Positions 17,966-27,085 of a stretch of 64,000 bases of DNA are shown here, in pieces (position 1 is the stretch's first letter; the number at the start of each line of letters is the position of its first letter). Origin of the DNA: Tenderia sp965602225 (GTDB lineage Bacteria > Pseudomonadota > Gammaproteobacteria > Tenderiales > Tenderiaceae); assembly GCA_965602225.1 (NCBI GenBank), contig CBFCYE010000008.1, positions 47,194 through 111,193 of the forward strand, in the 5' to 3' direction. The notes beneath the pieces are model-generated. The model was not told the origin of the DNA. It made no database searches and saw nothing but the letters and a program-made list of their open reading frames with translations. The position numbers and the translations under genes were made by a program.

Positions 17966-18823
17966 ATGACACTGGACAAAAACTGGTTCAGCGAGCAACA
18001 CGCCGGTGCAGGCTCTGCCTTTTCTCTCAAGATCACAGAGAAGCTGCACGAAGAACAAACCCCGTTTCAGCATATTGAAATCTACGACACGGAAGAGTTC
18101 GGCAAGCTGATGGTCATCGACGGCTGTTATATGGTCACTAGCCGCGAAAACTTTCTCTATCACGAAATGATGAGCCACCCTGCGCTGTTCACCCATCCCG
18201 ATCCCAAAAAGGTCTTGATCATCGGCGGTGGCGACTGCGGCACTCTGCGTGAAGTGCTGAAACACCGCGATGTGGAACAGGCCTGGCAGGTGGATATCGA
18301 TGAAGCCGTTACCCGCCTGTCAGAGAAATATTTTCCTGAACTATGTATCGCTAATGGTGATGGCCGCGCTGAGCTGCTGTTTGAAGATGGCATTAAATGG
18401 GTTAAGGAATCAGAGCCTGGCAGCGTTGACATCATCATTGTCGACAGCACCGACCCGATCGGCCCGGCCGAAGGGTTGTTCGGCGAGGCCTTTTACAGAG
18501 ACTGCTTCCACGCCCTGGACTCAGACGGCATCCTAGTGCAACAGAGCGAATCGCCCCTTTATCATCTTGACCTGATCAAGAGCATGCACAAACACATGCG
18601 CCATGCCGGCTTTGAGGTCACCAAGACCCACCACTTTCCTCAGCCCAGCTATCCTAGCGGCTGGTGGAGTGCCACCATGGCCAGCAAAGAAACCACCGGC
18701 CTGGACGGCTTTCGTGAAGACGATGTCCGTAACAAGACCTTCAAAACCCGCTATTACAACGCCGATATGCACCGGGCAGCACTGGCACAGCCAGAGTTTT
18801 GCAAAGAAGCCGGACTCGGTTAA
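17966..18823 (+). CDS. speE: Spermidine synthase (polyamine aminopropyltransferase)
   Basis: The 285-aa cytosolic enzyme transfers the aminopropyl group of decarboxylated SAM to putrescine. N-terminal beta-domain residues (WFSEQH, YDTEEFGKLMVIDG) are followed by the Rossmann SAM site VLIIGGGDCGTLREVLKH. The catalytic DSTDPIGPAEGLFG contains the conserved Asp, and PSYPSGWW is typical near the C-terminus. AGGGGG precedes the ATG. With speA it forms part of a polyamine locus; agmatinase or agmatine deiminase and speD are not in the window. A strong terminator follows. Confidence 0.95.
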   Translation: MTLDKNWFSEQHAGAGSAFSLKITEKLHEEQTPFQHIEIYDTEEFGKLMVIDGCYMVTSRENFLYHEMMSHPALFTHPDPKKVLIIGGGDCGTLREVLKHRDVEQAWQVDIDEAVTRLSEKYFPELCIANGDGRAELLFEDGIKWVKESEPGSVDIIIVDSTDPIGPAEGLFGEAFYRDCFHALDSDGILVQQSESPLYHLDLIKSMHKHMRHAGFEVTKTHHFPQPSYPSGWWSATMASKETTGLDGFREDDVRNKTFKTRYYNADMHRAALAQPEFCKEAGLG

Positions 18824-18840
18824 AGCCAAATCCGGACAAT

Positions 18841-18882
18841 AAAAAAGGCCGCGCCTGGATATATCCAGGCGCGGCCTTTTTT
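18841..18882. terminator. Bidirectional rho-independent terminator
   Basis: A perfect GC-rich stem (GGCCGCGCCTGGA / TCCAGGCGCGGCC) around a TATA loop is flanked by A6 and T6. It serves speE (+) and the convergent small membrane-protein gene (-). Confidence 0.93.
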
Positions 18883-18905
18883 GTTCTTATCTCAAGCAAC
18901 CAGCG

Positions 18906-19100
18906 CTATGAGGGTTCGGCATTCCTTTTCTCACGCTTGGCCAAAAAGATGGCAAAGATCACCGGCAATACCACCACAATAACGATTGCAGCCGTTGCCA
19001 GCGTCCCTTCAGGGGTATCTGCCTTGGCGATTGCGATCACCACACCAATCATCGCCAGGGTAGCAAGGGTATAACCAACAAACCGAATCAACTCTTTCAT
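18906..19100 (-). CDS. Small two-helix membrane protein, unknown function
   Basis: A 64-aa protein with two predicted membrane helices (about 5-25 and 35-55) joined by a short polar loop (KADTPEGT), ending in a basic KREKRNAEPS tail. AGGAT lies 8 nt before the ATG. No family is recognised. The reading frame is bounded by a terminator shared with speE, which supports it as a genuine single-gene unit. Confidence 0.6.
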   Translation of the reverse strand: MKELIRFVGYTLATLAMIGVVIAIAKADTPEGTLATAAIVIVVVLPVIFAIFLAKREKRNAEPS

Positions 19101-19355
19101 CTTAAAAATCCTGCCATTGAGATCAAATATGCTGAAGATTGTACATGATCTTTACCCACCAGGGGCTGTGAACCTTACACCCCACCAAACCTGAGCGTAT
19201 TTCTCATCCATCTTGACGCACTGATATGCTAGCATCTACCCCCTGAACGAGGCCTGTTAGTGCAATCAGCCTCCTCAAATGGCCATGCAAACATATCCAC
19301 TCATGATAATGGCCTGTTGTTGCTAATAAAAACCAGATAAGGATGACCTGCTTCA

Positions 19356-19787
19356 ATGTCCATAGAAATTAGAAAAGGCACCGTTGCCGCCATCACCCAG
19401 GCCGAAGGGAAAAATGCCAGCATCTGCCGTGTTGATGATCAAGATTTCGAATTAAACCGCGACCTGGTAGACAAGGTAAATATTGGTGATGATATTGCTA
19501 TTGCCGGCAATGCCAATGAGCAGAGCATGAAAGCGCTGGCGGTCAACAACCTGAGTCTGAAAAGAGTCTCATCAGTTGATCCTACCAACATCGTTTTAGC
19601 GATGGGTTTTAGTGGTTTCCTCTTCTTTCTATTCTTTGTCCTTGGCGCACAGAATTTTTCTGCTGGCATCATGTCCCTGGCGGCGCTTAATCTAGCCCTA
19701 AGCCTGGCTGGCCTGGTAGCGATAGGCATTAGCATCATGCATTTGCGACGCCTTCGCCAAGCCTTGGCCAAGTGCAAATATACCTAA
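19356..19787 (+). CDS. Hypothetical membrane protein with N-terminal OB-like domain
   Basis: The 143-aa protein starts with a beta-rich soluble domain (about 1-70, with alternating charged and hydrophobic strands) and ends with two membrane helices (about 82-102 and 108-128) and a basic tail LRRLRQALAKCK. No family is recognised. AAGGA lies about 14 nt before the ATG, rather far. A bidirectional terminator follows. It converges on bcp. Confidence 0.6.
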   Translation: MSIEIRKGTVAAITQAEGKNASICRVDDQDFELNRDLVDKVNIGDDIAIAGNANEQSMKALAVNNLSLKRVSSVDPTNIVLAMGFSGFLFFLFFVLGAQNFSAGIMSLAALNLALSLAGLVAIGISIMHLRRLRQALAKCKYT

Positions 19788-19812
19788 ACAGTTTCGCCAG
19801 CCATTGCTGCAT

Positions 19813-19846
19813 AAAAAAGCGAGCCCCATAAAGGGCTCGCTTTTTT
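19813..19846. terminator. Bidirectional rho-independent terminator
   Basis: AAAAAAGCGAGCCC, a short loop, and GGGCTCGCTTTTTT form a terminator between the convergent OB-like membrane-protein gene and bcp. Confidence 0.92.
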
Positions 19847-19861
19847 CTCGCCACCTAAAAG

Positions 19862-20326
19862 CTATAAGCCTTTTATCAAGGCCAAAACCTGTTCCGCATG
19901 GCCGTCGGCGCTGACGCCATAAATTGCCTCCGCGATCTCACCCTGTTTATTGATAATAAAGGTTGAGCGGACAATGCCCATTTTCTTAACACCATTCTTT
20001 TCCTTTTCCTGCCACACAGCATAGCTTTCACACAGCTCACCGGAAACATCCGCCAGCAAATCCATTTTCAGGCCATACTTTTCAATAAAGGCCTGATGGC
20101 TCTGGCAAGAGTCTTTACTGACACCGATTACCACAGTATCAGCCGCAGCAAACTCACCAATAAGCGCAGTGAACTGATTCGCCTCAATCGTGCAACCAGA
20201 GGTGTCGTCTTTGGGATAAAAGTACAGCACCACATTTTTCATGCCCTTGTAGTCCGACAGGCTGATGGTTTTATTGTCCTGATTCACTGAACTGAAATCC
20301 GGCGCTATTTGATTCTTCTGCAACAT
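19862..20326 (-). CDS. bcp: Thioredoxin-dependent thiol peroxidase (Bcp/PrxQ family)
   Basis: The 154-aa peroxiredoxin reduces hydrogen and organic peroxides. The active-site motif YPKDDTSGCTIEA contains peroxidatic Cys45. The usual resolving Cys five residues later is Asn50 here, so it either works as a 1-Cys enzyme or uses another cysteine (one is in DSCQSH). Length is typical. AGGAAG precedes the ATG. It stands alone between two terminators. Confidence 0.92.
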   Translation of the reverse strand: MLQKNQIAPDFSSVNQDNKTISLSDYKGMKNVVLYFYPKDDTSGCTIEANQFTALIGEFAAADTVVIGVSKDSCQSHQAFIEKYGLKMDLLADVSGELCESYAVWQEKEKNGVKKMGIVRSTFIINKQGEIAEAIYGVSADGHAEQVLALIKGL

Positions 20327-20420
20327 TTTTTCTTCCTGTTTTTATGTTTCATTCAAAACTTGGTGGCATGACCTTAGTTCAAGCACACCCCGCTCTCAAG
20401 CTTTTATTAGGCACAAAAAA

Positions 20421-20444
20421 GCCCGGGTAGTTTCCTACCCGGGC
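20421..20444 (-). terminator. Terminator of the glnK-amtB operon
   Basis: GCCCGGGTAG, TTTC, CTACCCGGGC forms a perfect 10-bp stem. In the leftward direction it is followed by TTTTTTGTGCC, so it ends the amtB transcript. Confidence 0.92.
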
Positions 20445-20474
20445 GCAAACACCAATTGCAATGGAGGGTTGGTG

Positions 20475-21740
20475 TTATTTACCAGAGGTAAATTCTGGAT
20501 AGGCCTCCAGCCCACATTCGGCCAAATCAACGCCGTTGTACTCATCTTCTTCGCTAACACGAACACCCATGATGGCTTTCAGTGCCAACCAAACAATCAG
20601 ACTAGCGACAAAGACCCAAACAAAGATGGTAGCAGCGCCAGCCAACTGACCCATGATGGTTCCGTTTGGACCCATGGCAACAGCCAGCAGACCCCAGATA
20701 CCAACCACACCGTGAACCGAGATGGCACCGACAGGATCATCGATCTTCAGCTTATCCAAAGTCAGGATAGAAAACACCACCAGCACGCCACCAACCACAC
20801 CAATGACAGTCGCCATCATTGGTGACGGCCAGTCAGGACCCGCAGTGATAGCTACCAAGCCAGCCAGAGCGCCATTACAAGCCATAGTTAGGTCAGCCTT
20901 ACCGAACAGCAGTCGAGCCGTAATCAGGGCAGCCATCACGCCACCAGCAGCAGCAGCATTAGTATTAAGGAACACCATCGCAACAGCGTTAGCGTTAACA
21001 ATGTCACCCAATTTCAGCACTGAACCACCGTTGAAACCAAACCAGCCCATCCACAGAATGAAGGTACCCAGCGCTACCAACGGCATGTTGGTGCCAGGGA
21101 TTGCGTTGATTTCACCGTTTTTACCGTATTTACCTTTACGTGCACCCAGTACCAACACAGCAGCCAGGGCAGCAGCAGCACCGGCCATGTGAACAATGCC
21201 TGAACCAGCAAAGTCAGAGAAACCCAGATCACCCAGGTTGTACAGACCAAAAACGTCGTTACCACCCCAGGTCCATGAACCTTCCATTGGGTAGATCACA
21301 GCCGTCATTACCACTGCGAAAGCCAGGAAGGCCCACAATTTCATGCGCTCAGCGACTGCACCAGAAACGATAGACATGGCAGTAGCAACAAACACCACCT
21401 GGAAGAAGAAATCGGATGCGCCGGAATAAACAGCACCGCCTTCAAAGCCCTCTTCAGCAGATTTGGCCAGGGCATCAGCCACCAGTGTTTCACCACCAGA
21501 GATGCCTGACAGGAACCAGCCGCCGCCGTACATGATTTCATAACCGCAAATCAGATACATCATGCAAGAGATCGCAAACAGGGCGATGTTCTTGGTCAGA
21601 ATTTCGGTGGTGTTCTTGGAACGCACCATACCGGCCTCGAGCATCGAAAAGCCCGCCGCCATCCACATTACCAATGCGCCACACACCAGAAAATAAAAGG
21701 TGTCTATGGCGTACTGTAGTTGAAAAATATTGCCTTCCAT
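20475..21740 (-). CDS. amtB: Ammonium transporter
   Basis: The 421-aa Amt-family channel has 11 predicted membrane helices. The twin-His pore residues lie in the stretches SGIVHMAGAAAALAA and HGVVGIWGLL, and MWMAAGFSMLEAGMVRSKN near the N-terminus is typical. There is no long signal peptide, unlike E. coli AmtB. It imports ammonium under nitrogen limitation and is gated by the P-II protein encoded 22 bp upstream in the same operon. Confidence 0.95.
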   Translation of the reverse strand: MEGNIFQLQYAIDTFYFLVCGALVMWMAAGFSMLEAGMVRSKNTTEILTKNIALFAISCMMYLICGYEIMYGGGWFLSGISGGETLVADALAKSAEEGFEGGAVYSGASDFFFQVVFVATAMSIVSGAVAERMKLWAFLAFAVVMTAVIYPMEGSWTWGGNDVFGLYNLGDLGFSDFAGSGIVHMAGAAAALAAVLVLGARKGKYGKNGEINAIPGTNMPLVALGTFILWMGWFGFNGGSVLKLGDIVNANAVAMVFLNTNAAAAGGVMAALITARLLFGKADLTMACNGALAGLVAITAGPDWPSPMMATVIGVVGGVLVVFSILTLDKLKIDDPVGAISVHGVVGIWGLLAVAMGPNGTIMGQLAGAATIFVWVFVASLIVWLALKAIMGVRVSEEDEYNGVDLAECGLEAYPEFTSGK

Positions 21741-21762
21741 CTTTCTCTACCTCTCAGTTTGC

Positions 21763-22101
21763 TTAAAGGGCTTCGGTGCCGGACTCGCCGGTACGAATAC
21801 GAATCACCTGCTCAAGGCTGGTGACAAAGATTTTGCCGTCACCGATCTTGCCGGTATTGGCTGCCTTGCTGATCGCCTCGATCACCTGATCAAGCAGATC
21901 CGCCGCAATAGCGATATCAATCTTCACCTTGGGTAGAAAATCCACCACATACTCAGCGCCACGATAGAGCTCGGTATGCCCTTTTTGACGACCGAAACCC
22001 TTCACCTCGGTCACGGTGATGCCTTGCACCCCGATCTCCGAGAGCGCCTCGCGGACATCGTCCAACTTAAAAGGCTTGATAATTGCCGTTACCAGTTTCA
22101 T
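21763..22101 (-). CDS. glnK: Nitrogen regulatory protein P-II (GlnK)
   Basis: The 112-aa trimeric P-II signal protein has uridylylated Tyr51 in the T-loop (GHTELYRGAEYVV) and the KIGDGKIFV region that binds ATP and 2-oxoglutarate. ATG 22101 is chosen over an upstream in-frame start because AAGGAGA sits just before it and the family begins MKLV. It is the first gene of glnK-amtB and controls the transporter directly. A sigma-54 promoter and an NtrC site lie upstream. Confidence 0.96.
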   Translation of the reverse strand: MKLVTAIIKPFKLDDVREALSEIGVQGITVTEVKGFGRQKGHTELYRGAEYVVDFLPKVKIDIAIAADLLDQVIEAISKAANTGKIGDGKIFVTSLEQVIRIRTGESGTEAL

Positions 22102-22183
22102 TGCACTCTCCTTAATTGAAATTTCATCACAGGGCATGGCCCCAAACATCTGTATATTTTTATGCAGCTGTAACAGGCATACA

Positions 22184-22198
22184 GCATTAGCCGTGCCA
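22184..22198 (-). promoter_or_regulatory. Sigma-54 promoter of glnK-amtB
   Basis: Read leftward, TGGCAC-GGCTA-ATGC matches the consensus TGGCAC-N5-TTGC at both invariant dinucleotides (GG at -24, GC at -12). The predicted transcript would start near 22172 with a leader of about 70 nt. Confidence 0.8.
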
Positions 22199-22293
22199 AT
22201 CTTTTATTTTGTTATTTTTCAAAAAGTTACACGCGCAACCCTATTGGCAGATGCAGGCCACGCACCATTTCGAATATGAGCAACAGTGATATC

Positions 22294-22308
22294 GCACCAG
22301 TGTGGTGC
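22294..22308. promoter_or_regulatory. NtrC-type enhancer site
   Basis: GCACC-AGTGT-GGTGC matches the NtrC dyad GCACC-N5-GGTGC. It lies about 130 bp upstream of the predicted sigma-54 start, the usual enhancer distance. A half-site GCACCA occurs at 22262-22267. It is also about 70 bp upstream of the divergent ubiK. Confidence 0.78.
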
Positions 22309-22378
22309 GCTTTTCTGGGGCGTTCAGTCATCAGCCAAATTGGCGTAAACTTGGCCCACCAAAACAAAAGGAATAACC

Positions 22379-22627
22379 ATGTTTGAACCAAAGATGCTCG
22401 ACGACCTGGCTAGAAAACTGGCCGACTCGGTCCCCTCCGGCGTGCGCGAACTACAACAGGATATGGAGAAGAATCTTCACGCCACCCTGCAGTCAGCCTT
22501 CAGCAAACTGGACTTGGTGACACGGGAAGAATTTGAAGTGCAGGCTGCACTATTGGCGCGCAGCCGCGCCAAATTAGACGAGCTGGAAAAGCTGGTCGCG
22601 GCACTGGAACAAGGCCAACAGAACTAA
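22379..22627 (+). CDS. ubiK: UbiK (YqiC/BMFP family) ubiquinone-biosynthesis accessory factor
   Basis: The 82-aa mostly helical protein has a C-terminal coiled coil (about 48-78, REEFEVQAALLARSRAKLDELEKLVAALEQ) and the family-typical N-terminus FEPKMLDDLARKL. UbiK assists the soluble Ubi complex in aerobic ubiquinone synthesis. Position next to comM and glnK is conserved in Gammaproteobacteria. Confidence 0.9.
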   Translation: MFEPKMLDDLARKLADSVPSGVRELQQDMEKNLHATLQSAFSKLDLVTREEFEVQAALLARSRAKLDELEKLVAALEQGQQN

Positions 22628-22710
22628 GCCAGCAATAAAATCGATTGCCAGCCGCAGCCAGGCTGGCAATAATCAACCAATACGCGAACACAGATGGACA
22701 AGGGGGTCTA

Positions 22711-24222
22711 ATGTCACTCGCTGTTGTTTATAGCCGAGCCGGTGCAGGGATAGATGCGCCACTGGTGACGGTCGAAGTCCACCTGGCCAATGGTTTGCCC
22801 AGCCTGTCCATCGTCGGTCTGCCCGAGGCGGCCGTTAAAGAGAGCAAGGACCGGGTTCGCGGCGCACTCTTAAATAGCCAATTCGATTTTCCGGCGCGGC
22901 GCATCACTATCAACCTGGCACCGGCCGACCTGCCCAAGGAGGGCGGCCGCTTTGATCTGCCCATAGCCCTGGGCATCCTCGCCGCCTCCGGCCAGATCCC
23001 TAAAGATAGACTCGGTGACTACGAATTTGTCGGCGAACTGGCCCTGAGTGGTGAACTGCGCGGTATTCGTGGTGTGCTGCCGGTCGCGGCACAATGCCGC
23101 AACGCCAAACGGGCACTGATACTGCCCGAAGAAAACGGTGATGAGGCCACTCTGGCCGGTGATGTCACCATCCTCGCCACCAATCACCTGTTAAAGGTCT
23201 GCGCCCACCTTAATGGCACGACCAAGCTGCAAGCCCAAGCACCAATGACCATACCGCCCATGCCTGACAGCATTGCTGATCTCAGCGACGTGCGCGGCCA
23301 GCATCATGCCAAACGGGCGTTGGAGATCGCAGCCGCTGGTGGTCATTCACTACTGATGGCTGGTCAGCCCGGCACCGGCAAGACCATGCTCGCCAGCCGC
23401 CTGCCTGGCATCCTGCCGAGCATGACAGAAGAAGAGGCGCTGGAGGCGGCGGCGATCCAGTCCATCAGTCACGCGGGCTTTGAAACATGCAACTGGAAGC
23501 AACGGCCGTTTCGTTCACCACACCACACCGCCTCGGGTGTGGCCTTGGTGGGGGGCGGCAGTAGTCCACGACCAGGCGAGATCTCACTGGCCCACAACGG
23601 CGTGATGTTTCTCGATGAGCTGCCGGAATATGATCGTAGAGTTTTAGAGGTGCTGCGCGAACCGCTGGAATCCGGCAAGGTGACTATCTCCCGCGCCGCC
23701 CGGCAGGCCGAATTCCCCGCCCGCTTTCAATTGATTGCGGCCATGAACCCCTGTCCCTGCGGCTATCTGGGTGACAGCAGTGGCCGCTGCCGTTGCACCT
23801 CAGACCAGATACAACGCTATCGCAGCCGCATCTCCGGCCCTATCCTCGACCGCATCGACATGCACATCGAAGTGCCGCCGGTGCCGAAAGAAATGCTCTA
23901 TGGCGAAACCGCCAGCAACAGCGAAACCAGCGCCGAGGTCAGGGTGCGAGTAGAAACGTCTCGCCAACGACAACAACAGCGTTCAGGCAGGGCCAATCAT
24001 CAGCTCAGCAGTCGTGAGATAGAAAAGTTTTGCCGCCTGGATCAGAACAATCGTTCATTGCTAGAGCAGGCGATAGACAGGCTTGGACTATCAGCGCGAG
24101 CCAGCCATCGCATCCTGCGTGTGGCTCGCACCATTGCCGATCTGGATAGCTCTGATGAAATAAAAACCAGCCACCTCAGTGAGGCTATTTCATACCGGCG
24201 ACTGGATCGTCGCCAAAATTAA
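22711..24222 (+). CDS. comM: YifB/ComM-family Mg-chelatase-like AAA+ ATPase
   Basis: A 503-aa AAA+ protein. The N-terminal ChlI-like domain (about 1-170, GLPEAAVKESKDRVRGAL) is followed by a Mg-chelatase core with Walker A GQPGTGKTM (near 218) and Walker B VMFLDELPE. A zinc-like CPCGYLGDSSGRCRC and a C-terminal lid follow. ComM is a hexameric branch-migration helicase that promotes integration during natural transformation. ATG 22711 (AAGGGGG just upstream) is chosen over a start 22 codons earlier. Confidence 0.92.
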   Translation: MSLAVVYSRAGAGIDAPLVTVEVHLANGLPSLSIVGLPEAAVKESKDRVRGALLNSQFDFPARRITINLAPADLPKEGGRFDLPIALGILAASGQIPKDRLGDYEFVGELALSGELRGIRGVLPVAAQCRNAKRALILPEENGDEATLAGDVTILATNHLLKVCAHLNGTTKLQAQAPMTIPPMPDSIADLSDVRGQHHAKRALEIAAAGGHSLLMAGQPGTGKTMLASRLPGILPSMTEEEALEAAAIQSISHAGFETCNWKQRPFRSPHHTASGVALVGGGSSPRPGEISLAHNGVMFLDELPEYDRRVLEVLREPLESGKVTISRAARQAEFPARFQLIAAMNPCPCGYLGDSSGRCRCTSDQIQRYRSRISGPILDRIDMHIEVPPVPKEMLYGETASNSETSAEVRVRVETSRQRQQQRSGRANHQLSSREIEKFCRLDQNNRSLLEQAIDRLGLSARASHRILRVARTIADLDSSDEIKTSHLSEAISYRRLDRRQN

Positions 24223-24226
24223 TCTG

Positions 24227-26581
24227 TTAACCAATCCTGGGGATTGTCCAGTCAGAATTTTCAAACCACTCATCGAGACTTTCCACATCAATCGGACGAC
24301 ACATAAAATAACCCTGCCCCATATCACAACCAAGCGCCTTCAATGTCTGCCATGACTGGTCGGTTTCAACACCCTCGGCAATCACTTTGAGGCCCATGTT
24401 ATGGGCAAGATCTATGGTCGACTGAACAATAACCTTGTCGTTATTATCGCCATCCATCTCCATTACAAACGAGCGATCGATTTTGATCTCATCAACAGGC
24501 AAACGTTTCAGATATGCCAGCGATGAATAACCCGTACCAAAGTCATCAATAGATAAACTCACACCCATTTCATCTAGCAATGACAAAATTTCAAGCGCCC
24601 GTTTTGGATCTGACATAACCGCTGTTTCAGTCAATTCCAAAGTCAGGTATTTAGGATCCACACCCGCCTCATTCAAAGCATTCCCTATGGATTCAACCAA
24701 ACCAGGATCACGTAGACTTTGTGCCGACAAATTAATAGCGACATTTAGCATGATGCCTTTGTCATGCCATTGACGTGCCTGTTCCACAGCGGTTTTCAAC
24801 ACCCACTCGGTTAAGGGGTGGATCAATCCAGTCTGTTCCGCCATCGGGATAAAAGAATCTGGCGGAATAAAACCACGCTCAGGATGGATCCAACGCAGCA
24901 AGGCTTCCACACCATAGACCTCACCTGTTTCGATATAGATTTTTGGTTGATAAAACAACTTCAACAGATTGTTTTGAAGCGCGTGTTTGAGCTCAGTTTC
25001 CATGGTCAACTCAAGCACATTATGGGTATCTATTTCAGACTCATAAAATGCATAACCAAGCTGGTTATGCTTGGCGTAATACATGGCCACATCAGCACGC
25101 TGCATCAACTCGTTTTGAATCTCGCCGTGATATGGAAACATCACCATGCCGATACTGACACCAGCATGCAGACTATTACCGTCAATCATAAACGGCTCAG
25201 ACAATGCTGCGCCAATACGCTCAGCAACAATCCTAGCCCCTTGTATATCAACAACCTTAGGTAGCAACGCGGCAAATTCATCACCACCTAAACGAGCAAT
25301 GGTATCGGCCTCTCTAACAACTGATCGAATACGCTCACCTGCCTGGGCCAGTAACTGATCACCAATGTGATGCCCCAAGGTGTCATTAATATATTTAAAC
25401 CGATCAAGGTCCATCATAAATAGAGAAAAGACCAAACCTTCTCGCTTACACAGCAGAATCAACTGATTCAAGCGATCATAAAACAGATCGCGATTCGGCA
25501 GCCCCGTCAGAGAGTCAGTAAAAGCTAACCGCTCAAGTTTCTGATACGCCTCATGCAACTCACTAGTAAAGGCATTAAAACCTATGGCCAGCTGACTTAT
25601 CTCTTTATTGCCACCAACTTCAATTGTTTGCCCAAGATGATCATTATTTTCGCGCAACAGAGCCAGCTGACTTGTTAATCGTTCCAACGGTAGCAAGGCT
25701 GCTTTTTGCAACCAGTACATTGCCATCAATATTGTTAGCAACGTTACTAACGCCGTGCCAAGCAAGACAAACCAGTTTGTTTTCCCTAATTTCTGACGCA
25801 ATTCGCTTACGTCAAACGCCAGGCTTACAAACAAATATTCTTTTCCTGTTAGGTCTTTTAAAGCATGTTCAACAACAGTGATATCTGAACCTATATTGCT
25901 CGGCCATAATTCCGAACGATATGCCACCTGGTGATTCTCGTACTCAATCATCAACGGCATACCAAAATGACGTTCAATATTTTTTATCTCGAGCAAAGGA
26001 TCAACAATTGTTTGCAAATACCCCTTTAACTTGACGCCGCCAACTGGCACTACAGCGCTCAGATAGAGCTTGCCATCGACCAAACACTTCTTTGAAGCAG
26101 GTTGCAGCCTTGCCTGTGCGGTTTTATTTTTAAGCTCACCTATCAAGGCATGGCATGGCAAAACCTTTTTATCTAACGCTGAAGACTCAGCCACAGCACG
26201 AGCCACAAGCTCAAACTTGTCATCGAAGACAGCAAATTGCTCAATATCGATTTCGCCTGTCACCACATAATGGCGATAAAACTGATCTTTAAGTTCGCTA
26301 TGCAACTGATCGGGCTGACTTGCCTCTATGGCCTGGCGAAAGTTTTTATTGGCCTGAATACTCAGCGCAAGCCTAATCGTTTTCTCACGTACATTTTTTA
26401 TTTGCTCAGAAACTTCGAGGTCGACAATATTGGCGAGACCCTTGCTCTGATTCTCCAGAGTAAGCTGACGGTAAACATCGCCGGTGACAATTGCCAAGAT
26501 GACAGCCAAACCGCCCATCGCAAGAATGGTAAACACCACACTCGTTCGAATTGACCAACGTTGGATATTTAAAAAAGACAT
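24227..26581 (-). CDS. Membrane GGDEF-EAL protein (c-di-GMP turnover) with periplasmic sensor and HAMP
   Basis: The 784-aa protein has a first TM helix (about 15-35), a large periplasmic sensing domain (about 36-270), a second TM helix (about 272-292), HAMP (about 293-345), a GGDEF domain with intact GGDEF near 433, and an EAL domain with intact EALLRW near 559 and DDFGTGYSSLAYL. Both active sites look complete, so it could make or degrade cyclic di-GMP. It begins 6 bp after the stop of an exported rhodanese, so the two probably share a transcript, which may hint at a sulfur-related or redox signal. Confidence 0.92.
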   Translation of the reverse strand: MSFLNIQRWSIRTSVVFTILAMGGLAVILAIVTGDVYRQLTLENQSKGLANIVDLEVSEQIKNVREKTIRLALSIQANKNFRQAIEASQPDQLHSELKDQFYRHYVVTGEIDIEQFAVFDDKFELVARAVAESSALDKKVLPCHALIGELKNKTAQARLQPASKKCLVDGKLYLSAVVPVGGVKLKGYLQTIVDPLLEIKNIERHFGMPLMIEYENHQVAYRSELWPSNIGSDITVVEHALKDLTGKEYLFVSLAFDVSELRQKLGKTNWFVLLGTALVTLLTILMAMYWLQKAALLPLERLTSQLALLRENNDHLGQTIEVGGNKEISQLAIGFNAFTSELHEAYQKLERLAFTDSLTGLPNRDLFYDRLNQLILLCKREGLVFSLFMMDLDRFKYINDTLGHHIGDQLLAQAGERIRSVVREADTIARLGGDEFAALLPKVVDIQGARIVAERIGAALSEPFMIDGNSLHAGVSIGMVMFPYHGEIQNELMQRADVAMYYAKHNQLGYAFYESEIDTHNVLELTMETELKHALQNNLLKLFYQPKIYIETGEVYGVEALLRWIHPERGFIPPDSFIPMAEQTGLIHPLTEWVLKTAVEQARQWHDKGIMLNVAINLSAQSLRDPGLVESIGNALNEAGVDPKYLTLELTETAVMSDPKRALEILSLLDEMGVSLSIDDFGTGYSSLAYLKRLPVDEIKIDRSFVMEMDGDNNDKVIVQSTIDLAHNMGLKVIAEGVETDQSWQTLKALGCDMGQGYFMCRPIDVESLDEWFENSDWTIPRIG

Positions 26582-26587
26582 AACTGG

Positions 26588-27085
26588 CTATTTACTCAAG
26601 TATGGAAAGCCTTTCGCTTTCCATTCGTTAAAGCCACCACGTAACCAGTAAATTTTCTTATAACCACAGGCAACGGCCTTGTTAATAGCATTAACACTGC
26701 GTGAACACATCACACCATTACAGTAAAATGTTGCTGGAGTTTCGTAGGATGGAATGATCTTGGCGAGACTATTACAGCTGGTGTTCGTATCAGACAGGCT
26801 TATTGAAGCCTCGATATAACCCTTATCCCTATCACCTTTATGTCGGGAGTCGATAATAACTAATTGCGAATGTGCCAAAATTTTATCCAGCAAACTCTCT
26901 GCCGAAATAATTTTTGCCCCTTCAATTGTTTTAGGCACTTCATCAGCACTTGCCGCAGGCAATGGTGAAACCACTAACAACGCCAGCAGCACCAATTTGC
27001 ACATTCGTACAAACACAGACGGCTGCCGCCCAAACAACACGCCGTCGGCTGTGCGGAAAATATTGAATTTCGATTTTGACAACAA
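26588..27085 (-). CDS. Exported rhodanese-domain protein
   Basis: A protein of up to 165 aa with a hydrophobic export signal (about 30-47, ending PLPAASADE) and one rhodanese domain (about 55-165). The active-site loop is YCNGVMCSRS, with Cys122 and Cys127, so a sulfurtransferase or thiol-redox role in the periplasm is likely. The start is uncertain: TTG 27085 gives an unusually long n-region, and ATG 27004 gives a neat signal peptide, but neither has a good ribosome site. It lies upstream of the GGDEF-EAL gene with a 6-bp gap. Confidence 0.8.
   Translation of the reverse strand: MLSKSKFNIFRTADGVLFGRQPSVFVRMCKLVLLALLVVSPLPAASADEVPKTIEGAKIISAESLLDKILAHSQLVIIDSRHKGDRDKGYIEASISLSDTNTSCNSLAKIIPSYETPATFYCNGVMCSRSVNAINKAVACGYKKIYWLRGGFNEWKAKGFPYLSK

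Noticed and set aside
17863..18036. N-terminal extension of speA by 58 codons
   Set aside because: It would overlap the divergent speE start, and a good ribosome site and family-typical start are found at ATG 17862.
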